Shown: positions 46,612 to 58,198 of the stretch, piece by piece | Numbering within the stretch: position 1 is the first letter of the stretch | Layout: each line of letters begins with the position of its first letter | Source: Elymus sibiricus | Lineage: Eukaryota; Streptophyta; Magnoliopsida; Poales; Poaceae | DNA: 64,000 nt | Direction of reading: 5' to 3' | NCBI GenBank assembly: GCA_039707655.1 | Contig: CM077676.1 | Span: 187,732,936-187,796,935, forward strand | Position numbers and translations under genes: made by a program | The notes under the pieces: generated by a model | Databases searched by the model: none | The model's input: only the letters and a program-made list of their open reading frames with translations | What the model was told of the DNA's origin: nothing

Positions 46612-49300
46612 GTCACTTGTTTACTGTACTTTCTTGTCCATACCAAATCTTGTTAGTTGAAAGCAAACATTGGTTGCAAAGTAGCCTTTGTCCGGTTTGC
46701 ACCTTCAGATCTGCCATGGCACGCTCAACACTATACACGCATTGCTTATGGTTTTCCCCTTTTATATTCACTACCATCATCCTAGGTGCTTCGTGTCATG
46801 CTAGCACTGCTCCTCAACCCATCAAGCGAAACAACATGCCACTCATAATTCCAAAGCTTAGTTGTTCAAATACGAATCTGATATGATGCTGATATTACTA
46901 AAACAGAGAACCTTTAATTGGTCAGCTAATGTTCCTACATTAGTTTCGAAAAGCATGTGTGCCACATATAGAGAGACAGCAGGGAATTGCATTTCTTTAT
47001 GCGCTCTGGTTCATCATGGGTGGGCAACACACATTGTATTATCCAAAATCTGCTTGCTCTTCTTTAACATGTTCCTCTTCTGTTCTTCTTAATAAGCATA
47101 GTAGTACAGTATATTCCACTGTTCCAAATATCGGTCAGTTAACTGCCGATATGGTCAATTAACTGCTATTCGGATTCCTCCTGATACGAGAATGTTCTAT
47201 TCGTGCCATTAACTGGTAGGTCCAGTAAATTTGTCTGACAAGCCGATTTATCAGCTCTCAGGCCAAATTATCGGCTGGGCCAGTTAACTTCTAGGCATTT
47301 TTTGGCCCAAAATTGACATGTTCCCTCCCTACTTTTCAATGTTCGGGTTTATGGCCTTCCAGATCGACTGCAACATCATCAGAACATCAAGGCAACAATC
47401 TTCCTTATTGCTATGTAGCCTAGGATTGCATATTTAGACACTTTGTACATTGCATGTTGCTATATAACCTAGGATATATAGATATGTCCCTAGTTAACCT
47501 CCCAATAAATGGGTTACCGACAAATTCAGTTAAATGGCCGATTCGCTGATTAATCCCTACTCAGCACCCAACCGATATGGTACCAGTTACCGATATCCTG
47601 AACATTGGTATATTCCTTGTCGGGAAGTGGAGCAGGGACATTTGCAGTTGACAGGTCTATTGGGTCGCTTTTGATGATGCTTTCAACTATTCTAGTTGGT
47701 CTGCCATAATATCCAGGGATGCTGGGAGCTGTGTCGCCTTTGAGAGTCTAGACTGATACTAACAGTATTGCGTCTTCAGTAGAATAGAGCTGCCCCTATA
47801 GGGGATCCGAAGCCTTTCTAGCCGTACTGGCAATACAAGCCCATATGTTACAGCTAGTTCCACTTCCCCGATTTTACTCGTGATGCTTAGGGTTTTCCCC
47901 TTTTATCTACACTACTATGATCTGCGTAGGTGCTTTGTGTCGTACTAGCAGCACTCCACCCTTCAAGCTAAACAACACACCACTCATAATTCCAAAGCTT
48001 AGTTGTTCAAATACGAATGTGATATGATACTGATATTAGTTAACAGACACACATTTAATTGGACGGCTAATGTTCCTACATTAGTTTCAAAAAGCATGTG
48101 CGCCACATATAGAGAGACAGCAGTGAATTGCATTTCTTTATGCACTCTGGTTCATCATGGGTGGGAAACACACATTGTATTATTCAAAATTTGCTTGCTC
48201 TTCTTTAACATGTTCCTCTTCTGTTCTTCTTAATAAGTATAGTAGTACAGTATATTCCTTGCCGGGAAGTGGAGCAGGGACATTTGCAGTCTATTGGGTC
48301 ACTTCTGATGGATGCTTTCAACTATTCTAGTTGGTCTGCCATAATATCTAGGAAATGCTGGGAGTTGTGTCGCCTTTGAGAGTCTAGACTGATAGTAACA
48401 GTATTGCGCCTTCAGTTGAATAGAGCTGCACCTATAGGGGATCCGAAGCCTTTCTAGCCATACCGGCAATACAAGCCCATATGTTCCAGCTAGTTCCACT
48501 TTCTCGATTTTACTCGTGATGCTTAGGGTTTCCCCCTTTTATCTACACTACTATGATCTGCGTAGGTGCTTTGTGTCGTACTAGCAGCACTCCACCCTTC
48601 AAGCTAAACAACACACCACTTATAATTCCAAAGCTTAGTTGTTCAAATATGAATGTGATATGATACTGATATTAGTTAACAGACACACATTTAATTGGTC
48701 AGCTAATGCTCCCATTTGAGTTTCCAAATGCATGTGGAAACATATAGAGAGACAACAGGGAATTGCATTTCTTTGTCACTTGTTTACTGTACTTTCTTGT
48801 CCATACCAAATCTTAGTTATTAGTTGAAAGCAAACATCGGCTTCTAAGTAGCCTTTGTGCGGGTTGCAACTTCAGATATGCCATGCCACGGTCAACACTT
48901 TACTCATCATGCTTAAGGTTTCCCCCTTTTATGATCACTACGATCAGCCTACGTGATTAGTGTCGTAATAGCACTGCTCCACCCATCAAGCTTAGTTGTA
49001 CAAATTCGAATCTGATATGATGCTGATATTAGTAAAATAGAGACATGTTTAATTGGTCAGCTAAATGTTTATACTTTAGTTTCGAATATGCATGTTAGCC
49101 ACATATAGGGAGACAGGAAGGAATAGTATTTCTCTATGCACTCTGGTTCATCATGGGTGGGCAACAGACATTGTATAGAAAGACTTGTAATATCTAGAAT
49201 CTGCTTGCTCTTCTTCTTTAATAAGTATAGTATGTTCCTTGTTGGGAAGAGGAGCAGAGACATTTGCGGTCGACAGGTCAGGTCGAGTTGTTCTTCCTTA
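46612..49300. repeat. tandem repeat of about 637 bp, four units
   Basis: Landmarks such as GGTTTTCCCCTTTTAT recur at about 46752, 47888, 48526 and (TTTCCCCC variant) 48917. Spacing is about 637 bp once the insertion in unit 1 and a deletion in unit 4 are allowed for. Units share CATATAGAGAGACA, GGTTCATCATGGGTGGG and CTTGCTCTTCTT. Units 2 and 3 are the most similar. They lie in what would be an intron of the locus. Confidence 0.85.
47118..47608. mobile_element. MITE-like insertion, 491 bp
   Basis: Flanked by TATATTCC (47110-47117 and 47609-47616). Sister repeat unit 3 shows the undisturbed site once (near 48250). The ends are imperfect inverted repeats: CCACTGTTCCAAATATCGGT against CCAATGTTCAGGATATCGGT, 16 of 20 matching if the element is taken to start at CC with a 6-bp duplication TATATT. 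Reading it with an 8-bp duplication would suggest hAT. No transposase. Confidence 0.7.
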
Positions 49301-49574
49301 GTATATTTTGAAGTTGTCATCTGCGAAGTATCATTACTTCTGGAGCTCTCAACAGGGAGCCTATATTTTGAGTAGTAGGCCACATTATATTAATGCACAC
49401 ACCAAATTACAGCATACATGGCATCTCTCAGAAGAATTGCACAGAGATAGCACATAGGGGTTTACAGGGAGAGGCACTATTGGATTAGAATCCCCAAAGC
49501 ATTACAAAGATAATCTCACTTATTTTTATGTTTTCATGCATGTCAAGTATTGAACATGATCATAATGAACTGAG

Positions 49575-49799
49575 AATGGGCACACGAGAGGAATATTGCG
49601 GAACAATCCACTGGCTAACAAACTTGGCATCAAGGGATTGAGATCCTGTCTAGATGCAATGGAACACACACGCTCCCCATCTACAGATTCCATTTCAGAA
49701 TCTGATCCTAAAGACGATTCTGGCCTGGATAGAGACCCAAGTCTATTTAGCTCTCCATATGAGTCAGAGTCAGATGGCCTATCTTATTCACCCATCAAG
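49575..49799 (+). CDS. internal exon candidate of split locus
   Basis: Open frame ending ...SPYESESDGLSYSPIK, with a GT donor at 49800 in phase 0. Ser/Asp/Glu-rich and probably disordered. The start is uncertain; an AG at about 49573-49574 could be the acceptor. It splices in frame to the exon at 50003. Confidence 0.4.
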
Positions 49800-50002
49800 G
49801 TAATTGCTCTAACTTGGCAAGGTTGTATTGGTCACACGTATCTTGCATATGATGTCTTGCATTACTTCTACTTTGTTACACCACCATCTACTTAGTTTAC
49901 ACATCATATATGAGAAAATGCCATGCCTATCCATTTTCTATACCTATTCCATGTGTCATCATACCATGTGTTTTCCACTCAAATGTTGTTCTTCCGTAAT
50001 AG

Positions 50003-50128
50003 ATGTCCAAAAGGAAGAGGGTGATTGCAGATCCTGAAGGAGTACAAACAAAGTATTTGGAAAAGGCAGTGATCCATTCTCAAAGGATCATAGGATCTCA
50101 CAACAATACTGCGCACTGTATTGCTCTT
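50003..50128 (+). CDS. internal exon candidate of split locus
   Basis: Bounded by an acceptor AG at 50001-50002 and a donor GTCAGT at 50129. 42 codons, phase 0 at both ends, reading SKRKRVIADPEGVQTKY... with a basic cluster. Following intron sequence (50129-50189) is where the 12 kb element inserted. Family unknown. Confidence 0.45.
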
Positions 50129-50189
50129 GTCAGTACCTCTTGCCCTTTATCACCATACTTACACTCATTGCCGTTTGATTATGTAGCAT

Positions 50190-51762
50190 TCATACGTCTC
50201 CAACGTATCTATAATTTTTGATTGTTCCATGCTATTATAATATCAATCTTGGATGTTTTTATAATCATTTACAGCAATTTTATATCATTTTTGGAGACTA
50301 ACCTATTAACCTAGTGCCCAGTGCCAGTTGCTGTTTTCTGCCCTGTTTTTGCTTTACAGAAAATCAATATCAAACGAAGTCCAAATGCAACGAAACTTTT
50401 TGGAGATTTTTTATTGGACCAGAAGAACACTAGAAGCTTCAAGGGGAGGCCAGAAGACCCTGGTGGGGCCCACGAGCCACCAGGGCGCGCCTGGGGGGCA
50501 GGCGCGCCCTGGTGCCTCGTGGGGCCCACCAAGCTCCGTTTGACCTAATTCTAGCACTATAAATTCCAGAAAAATCAGAAACCCTCAGGAGAGTCCACGA
50601 AATACTTTTTACGCTGCCGCAAGCTTCTGTTCCATAGAGATCCCATCTGGGGTCCTTCTCCGGTAATCTGCCGGAGGGGGAATCGATCACGGAGGGGCTC
50701 TGCATCAACCTTGCTGCCTCTCCGATGATGCGTGAGTAGTTTACCACAGACCTTCGGGTCCATAGGCAGTAGCTAGATGGCTTCTTCTCTCTTTTTGATC
50801 TTCAATACAATGTTCTCCTTGATGTTCTTGGAGATCTATCCGATGTAATCTCTTTTTGCGGTGTGTTTGTTGGGATCCGATGAATTGTGAGTTTATGATC
50901 AGATTATCCATGAAATTATTTGAGTCTTTGCTGCACTCTTTATGCATGATTATTATAGCCTCGTATTTCTTCTCCGATCTATTGATTTGGTTTGGCCAAC
51001 TAGATTGAATTTTCTTGCAATGGGAAGAGGTGCTTTGTAGTGGGTTCAATCTTGCGGTGCTCAATCCCAGTGACAGAAAGGGACATGACACGTATGTATC
51101 ATTGCTACTAAGGATAAAAAGATGGGATCTATTCATTGGGTTTATTAATTCGTGAGTTTGTCTTGTCAACATCATGTCATCGTTCTTAAGGCATTACTCC
51201 ATTCTTATGGACTTAATACACTAGATGCATGCTGGATAGCGGTCGATGTGTGGAGTAATAGTAGTAGATGCAGGCAGGAGTCGGTCTACTAATCTTGGAC
51301 GTGATGCCTATATACATGATCATTGCCTTGGATATCGTCATGATTATTTGCTTTTCTATCAATTGCCCAACAATAATTTGTCTACCCACCGTATGCTATT
51401 TTCTCGAGAGAAGCCTCTAGTGAAACCTATGGCCCCCGGGTCTATCTATCTCATATTACTAAAACCCTAAAAATATTGCTGCCATCTTTCTTTATTTATT
51501 TTATTTTGTATTTTTATTTCAATCTATCAATCTATCAAATACAATTTAATCTTGCAATCTTACCGCCAAGGGATTGACAACCCCTTGTTTGCGTTGGGTG
51601 CAAGGATTTGTTGTTTGTGTGCAGGTACTGCTAACGAGGTGTTGCGAGATTCTCCTACTAGTTCGATAACCTTGGTTTCATAATCGAGGGAAATACTTAT
51701 CTCTACTGTGCTGCATCATCCCTTCCTCTTCGGGGAAATACCAACGCAAGCTACAAGTAGCA
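50190..51762 (+). repeat. 5' LTR of Athila-like gag-protease element
   Basis: Contains a 30-bp-arm inverted repeat at 50462-50530 (28 of 30 bases pair) and a TATAAAT box at 50558-50564. Terminal base 2 is C rather than G. Confidence 0.93.
50462..50530. repeat. GC-rich hairpin-forming inverted repeat in LTR
   Basis: Arms of about 30 bp beginning GGTGGG and meeting at GGCGCGCC around a 9-base loop; two mismatches. Equivalents: 61049-61118, about 42233-42300, about 5493-5565 and about 7920-7990. Lies 28 bp upstream of the TATA box. Confidence 0.85.
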
Positions 51763-51773
51763 GGAAGAATTTC

Positions 51774-51790
51774 TGGCGCCGTTGTCGGGG
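51774..51790 (+). promoter_or_regulatory. primer binding site, Athila-like element
   Basis: TGGCGCCGTTGTCGGGG, 11 bases after the LTR. It matches the tRNA-Asp complement used by Athila-type elements except for one base. Confidence 0.8.
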
Positions 51791-51973
51791 AGACATCATC
51801 AACATCTATCAAGTATCTTTGCACAAACTCTCATCTCCTTGCATTTACTTTATTTGCCATTTGCCTCTCATTTTCATCTCCCCCACTTCTAAAACGTTTT
51901 TACAAAATACAAAAATATTTTTCGTTTGCCTTTTTCTTGTTTGCTTGATTGCTATCTTGTTTGTGTAGTTACG

Positions 51974-54900
51974 ATGTCTCAAGAAAATACAAAATTGTGT
52001 GATTTTTCCAATACTGTAACACCCTGATTTTTGGCCCTCTCTTTTTATCTTGGTTTTATTTGGCTTTGCTCTGGCTTTTCCTTTTGGAGCAGTTCTATGG
52101 ACTTGAAATCTGGGAGGTCATCATTTCTTCCTCTTCCAATATGTGTTTCATCCTTGTATCTTTCCCAAGATCATGGCATTTCCATTCTTGCCCTTTTCCA
52201 AAAACAAAAAAAAATTCTTAAGGAATATTCCTTTTCTGATTAAAGGGATAACCATATCTGACCTAGGTTGTGAAGCAACCTATATTTCTGTCATCCCATA
52301 AATTCCCAAATTATTCCCATAAATTATTTGGATCATATATTCCCCAAATATGCCCCAACCCTTACTTGCCTAGTTCAAAAATAATTCAGCAATATTTCTT
52401 TTCCATTCTGTCCAGTTTGGCACTTTGTGAAGGAAGTGCTATTTTTTTTTCCTGATTGCTCTCAAAAAAATTGGGCACTCTTTCCTACCCAAATAATTAC
52501 CTCATGACAAAATTCAGCTCCATTTGCCTAGTGAATCTTCCCCAGCAAATTCCCAAAGTTTCTGTCCAGAAAGAAGCTTTGTGAAGGAAGTACTAGCTAG
52601 GAGTATCCAAATGAGTTGAAATTTTGACAGGCCCTTCATATGCTTAAATGAATACCCTACACCAAATTTCAGTTCTGTCCAACCATCTATGTGAGCACAC
52701 CTTCCAATCTTTGGTTCTGGTTAAATTTTCAGGGTATGAAGCAACTACCTTTTATATTGCTTCAAAAATACTGAAATTAATCCAGGGCCTAAAGGTCCAT
52801 ATATCCTTTGTTCCTGCAAAATTTCACATTAGCCTGCCTAGCCATTTGTCCTACAAAATTCTCCCAAGGTTCTGTGCAGAAAGGACCTTTGTGAAGGAAG
52901 TACCATCTAGGTATTTCCAAATGCCATGAAATTTTCCCAGCATCTTCAGGGTACCAAATCATCATCCTATGCCAAAATGCAGCTCAAGTCCATACCCCAT
53001 GTGAGTGCTACTTCCTGATCAAGTATCTGGACCAGAAATGCAATTGCAAAGCAACCCCATGCTAACCTTGTCCATTTAGTCTCAAACTTTGCATTCCTGT
53101 AGTCCTTCAAACCCCAAATCCTTGTGACAAACTCTTTTACCATTTTACCTCATGATTTGACCTCAGAGCTTTGCAAAAGTTTGCTGCTGCAAACTTTGGG
53201 TGATGTGATTGATCACCCCAAAAGCTCTTTTGTCGATCTATCACCATCTAGTGTCTGTAGTATGGATGGACTTGTCCCTGGACAAGCTTGTCTGGGCTTA
53301 GTCGTCGCGCTCGCGCTCGTGCACACGGTGACTGCGCCACTGGCATGCGGATGCGCGTGCGCTGGCTGCAGCACGCGTGCTCTGCGCCTCGGTCCTGCCC
53401 GGCCGCCGTCCAAACCCCCTCCGTTCGCCACCTAGCCCTGCCGCAGCTCTTCCCCAGTTCCTCCTCGCCGCCCTGGTCCGTTCTCCCCCGCTAGGAGCTC
53501 GCCGGAACGAGCCAAACACCCGAGCGCATGCGGGAACAGCGGCCGCGCGTGCCTGACTGCCCCGCCCGCGCGTGCTCTGCTCCTCCTGCCTCCCCGCGTG
53601 CTGGCCCGCTTCTCAGCCTCTTCTCCCTCCGCTGTCCGAGCTCCCTGTTGCAGCCGCTGGTGTTTGTCGCCTCGCCGGAGTTGGTTCTTCTGGCCGCGGC
53701 GGCAACCGGCCCGAGACCCTCCTTCCCCCGCCTATTTAAGCTCTTCCCGAGCTCGTAGCTCCACACCTCTCGGCCTCCTCTTCACCCAATAGACCACCAG
53801 AGCCGCCCAACCGAGCCCGCGAGTCCTTCTTCTTCCTCTCCGGCCGAGCACTCGCCGCTCGGGTTCCACCCCGACCAGTCGTCTCCAGTGCGCCACCGCC
53901 CTATGCGAAGCCGCCATCGAGCTCGTGGTGTTCTTCTGGTTTCCCCGCACCCATCCATTGGCCGGATTGCTGTCGGAATCTTCGATCTCGCCGGCGCCAG
54001 AAGCTCGTTGCTGCCGGAGAGCTCGCTTTCGACGTCGTTCGGCCACCGTTCGTTGCGCCACGGGTATGAGTAGCTCCGTTTCGGTCCGCTCGATCCATCC
54101 CCGTCGACGCCCAGCCCCGCCGCGCCCTCCTCGCCGCCGTTTCATCGCCGGTGAGCCCGCCGTGCTCTGCCTCTTCCCCCTCTCCCTTTTAAAATGCTAG
54201 CAGGCCCCACCCGTCAGCCGCAGCAAGGCCGCCCGAAACGTTTTCTGAGTGAAAACGGTTTTTGGCTTTGCGCCTTCGACGTCGGCCTCTCTGAAATTTT
54301 TCAGAAATTGTTTTTATTCAATTTCAAATCCAGTTTGACCTCAACTTTGACCATGAATAACTCCTAAACTACAAGTCCAAATGAACTGATTCTTTTTGCA
54401 GTATTTTTCTTTTGAGATCCTCTATTTTTTGGTAGAATTTGGGGTTTTTATCTTCTGTCTAGAATTTCTGGACAGAAGTATTTGCTTTATGGTCTATTTT
54501 TAAAATGTTTGCAAAATGTTTTCAGTAGGTTTGTGGTGTGTTGGTGAAGACCAGGAGCTCTTCCCCTCTCTGTTGGAGCAAGGCAAGCCACACCCTCCAT
54601 TTGCATGATTGCAATGCAATGCATGGTTTATCTGAATTAAATTTGCTTAATATTGTCTTATTTAGAATTAATTTATTTATGGCATTATGATTTGATATAT
54701 GTGAGTTTGCTACTGATGTGATGATGCTTGGATCTCTAGGACTTATATTTTGAAGGGTGAGGATGATATGTTACTTCGGGATTACTAGTAGCAGTAGTCA
54801 TGCTTATTTCGTAGTCATATGGAATATGTGGATAACTTATACTTTGGATTCTGGATGGATATTGCTTTGATTTGAAACACAGGTTGATATGTATCATTGG

Positions 54901-57900
54901 AGTAACCGTTCTATCATATACTTATTTTGGGGACAAATTCCGTCATTCCGTTGGTCAGGTGCCACCGAATCGAGCTCACCAGTGCAGCCACACTTGCCTG
55001 GATGGGGAGGCCCTAACTCGGTCTGTTGTCATGCCTCTCGCCGGTGCCTCCAACTAGGGAAGGTTATGTGCTCGCGCTGCCCTGGCCCGGTAGGAGGCCA
55101 TAAGCCTTGTGCCCATGTTGTGTTGTACCCGGGTGTCCCCGTTTGGGACGAGTTTGTTTTGGCCACGACGGTGGCGGCCACAAAAGTGGCGGATGTCACG
55201 AGTTGACATCAGGGCGACCCAGGACATAGCCCTAAGGGGAGTTTGTCGGGAGTGGCCGGGAGAGTGTCATGCAATAGATTGGTATTGTCGGAATGCCATT
55301 GGTCCACCCGAATGGGAGCACGAGGCCATGAGTTCCGTGGTGTGGGTACAGTGTACTAACCTCTGCAAAGTGTATAATCTATCGATAGCCGCGTCCTCGG
55401 TCATGGACATAGTTCGTTGTAGGTCACACCGTTCGATCAACACTCACAATGACGGAATGACTTATATTATGATTTATAGTTGTATGTGAGCAAGTAACAG
55501 TTTGGCAGGCTTTGATGATGATGAGGTTGATCAGCAGATTATGAGGTGATCATGTGATGATTACGAGGATGTATCGATCACGAAGTGATCAAGTGGATAT
55601 GTTGCTTGGCCAGGTAGCCAAGAGTGAGATGGTTCCTTGCGAACCAAGATGATGGTTCATCAGTGATTCTATCCTTACCGTAGCCGTTTGTGTAACTTTT
55701 ACTTCCACCTCATAGTAGTTGGTAATAAGTTAACCTGTAAATGCTATGTTGTTGTCTTGCCTTGATGCTTTTGGTGGTTGTGAGCTTGCGAGTACATTCA
55801 AAGTACTCACCTGGCTTATCATGCCAGTTTGCAGGTGATGCTGTGATTGATTGCTTGTTGTGGATCCCGTTCGTGCGAGCTAGGCCGTGTCCCAGCCAGA
55901 GTCCCTGCGGAGTGGAGTTCACCACCGTCGTCGTCGTTCCGCTGCTAAGAGTTGGTCCGCTGCTAGCATAGAGCTTCTTTAGCAGGCGTAGTGTTGCCGT
56001 GCTATGTAACCGTTGTAATAGCAAACCTTTGTACCTTTATCGCCTGTAATAAAAGCTGATTTGTTCTATGCCATGCAGTGCCGTATTCCAGAAGACATTT
56101 CTGGGCTGGAATACGGGGCGTTCCGGTCCCTCTGAGCCGGGGTGCCACAAATACTAATAATAATGATTTTATTAGTACTCCGATTGCTCCTCCCGCCAAT
56201 AGTGCGGAGACTTGTGATATTAATGCCGCTTTGCTAAATCTTGTTATGAAAGATCAATTTTCCGGTAGTTCTAATGAAGATGCCGCATCCCATCTTAATA
56301 CTTTCGTAGAATTGTGTGACATGCAAAAGAAAAAAGATGTGGATAATGATATTGTGAAATTAAAATTATTCCCGTTCTCATTGCGGGATCGTGCTAAAAT
56401 TTGGTTCTCATCTTTACCACGAAATAGTATCGATTCTTGGGATAAGTGTAAAGATGCTTTTATTACTAAGTATTTTCCTCCCGCGAAAATTATTTCTCTA
56501 AGAAATCAAAGTATGAATTTTAAGCAACTTGATCATGAACATGTTGCCCAATCTTGGGAGAGGATGAAATTAATGATAAGAAATTGCCCTACTCATGGCT
56601 TAAATTTATGGATGATCATACAAAACTTTTATGCGGGATTGAATTTTGTTTCTAGAAATCTTTTAGATTCTGCCGCGGGTGGTACGTTTATGGAAATTAC
56701 TTTGGGTGAAGCTACTAAATTGCTTGATAATATTATGGCAAATTATTCACAATGGCATACTGAAAGAACTCCTACTAGTTAAAAGGTGAATTCTGTTGAA
56801 GAGATTAATACTTTGAGTGATAAAGTTGATGCGCTTAGGAAATTGGTTGCTAGCAAAAATGCTCCTATTGATCCTAATGATGTGCCTTTGTCCACTTTGA
56901 TTGAGCAAAATAATGATCCCGTAGATGTGAATTTTGTCTCACGAAACAATTTCAATGATAATGCTTATAGAGGTAATTTCAACGCTAGACCGTTTCCCGG
57001 AAATTCCTCTAATAATTATGGCAATCCTTATGGTAATTCCTATAATAATAATAGGATACCTTCTGATCTTGAAAGTAATATTAAATAATTTATTAATGCT
57101 CAAAAAGTTTTCAACACTACGATAGAAGAAAAATTGAGTAAGATTGATGATATGTCTAGGAACATTGATAGAATTATTCATGATGTGGAAAATCTTAAGA
57201 CTAAAATTTTGCCACCCAAAATTGATATTAGTGAATAAATTAAGGCTTTATATGTCTCCATGGATGAGAGTAAGAAAAGAACCGCCATGCTAAGAGCTAA
57301 GCGAGAATTTTTAGAAAAAGCGATTCCTCCTGATTTTTATCGTAGTAATGATGAGGATATTAAAATGATTGGTGTTTCATCTATTGATTCTTTATTTAGC
57401 AATATTAAACTTGATGAAAAAGGGACTGAAGAAGAGTCAACTTTCGCTAAAGAGCGTCCCCATAATTAGGAGGGTGAAAATCTTGATAAGAAAATTACTA
57501 AAAGTGGGTTTGGAGAGGTAAAAACTTTAAATAGCGATGTGCCCACTCTCTTGGATTACAAAGATTTTAATTATGATAATTGTTCTTTGATTGAGTGTAT
57601 TTCTTTGTTACAATCCATGTTAAATTCACCCAACGCTTATGAGCAAAACAAGGCTTTTACTAAACATATAGTAGAAGCAATGATGAAAGCGTTAGAAGAA
57701 AAACTTGAACTAGAAATTTCAATTCCTAGAAAATTATATGATGAATGGGAACCCACCATTAAAGTTAAGATTAAAAATTATGAGTGCAATGCTTTGTGTG
57801 ATTTGGGTGCTAGCGTTTCCACAATTCCAAAATCTCTATGTGATGTGCTAGGTTTTACCAATATAGATGAATGATCCCTTAATTTGCATCTTGCGGATTC

Positions 57901-58198
57901 TACTATTAAAAAGCCTTTGGGAAGAATTAATGATGTGCTTATTCTTGCAAATAGAAATTATGTGCCCATTGATTTTATTGTTCTTGATATTGAATGCAAT
58001 TCTTCTTGCCCCATAATACTTGGTAGATCTTTCTTACGAACTATAGGTGCCGTTATTGATATGAAAGAAGGGAATATAAAATTTCAGTTCCCACTAAAGA
58101 AAGGCATGGAGCATTTCCCTAGGAAAAGAATTAAAGCACCATATGAATCAATTATGAGGGCCACTTATGGAATCAACTTGAAAGATGACAATACTTGA
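51974..58198 (+). pseudogene. gag-pro: Athila-like gag-protease, interrupted by solo LTR and five stops
   Basis: ATG 51974 (MSQENTKLCDF). The frame is interrupted after 52014 and resumes at 56155 in the correct register once the solo LTR and one AATAC copy are ignored. Gag domain at 56200-56780 (RDRAKIWFSSL, FPPAKI, VAQSWERMK), an Asn/Gly-rich linker, a coiled-coil-like stretch (57090-57230), then an aspartic protease with CDLGASVSTIP at about 57798-57830 and ILGRSFLRT at about 58017. Five in-frame stops (56780, 57086, 57236, 57467, 57872) but no frameshift over 2 kb. It ends at 58196 with no RT after it. No CCHC knuckle is visible. Confidence 0.85.
52015..56149 (+). mobile_element. solo LTR of a gypsy element, 4135 bp
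   Basis: TGTAACACCCTG...GGGGTGCCACA flanked by AATAC (52010-52014 and 56150-56154). AT-rich first half, GC-rich block (53290-54200) with a TATTTAAG box at about 53733, then a second GC-rich segment and a polyadenylation-like AATAAA near 56048. No PBS, gag or pol inside. It shares its size and end type with the 4.2 kb LTR at 36729 but belongs to a different family by sequence. Frames in the GC-rich block are not supported as genes. Confidence 0.85.

Noticed and set aside
53288..54200. Overlapping GC-rich open frames on both strands
   Set aside because: Inside the solo LTR, around its TATA box and leader; no domain and no single preferred frame.
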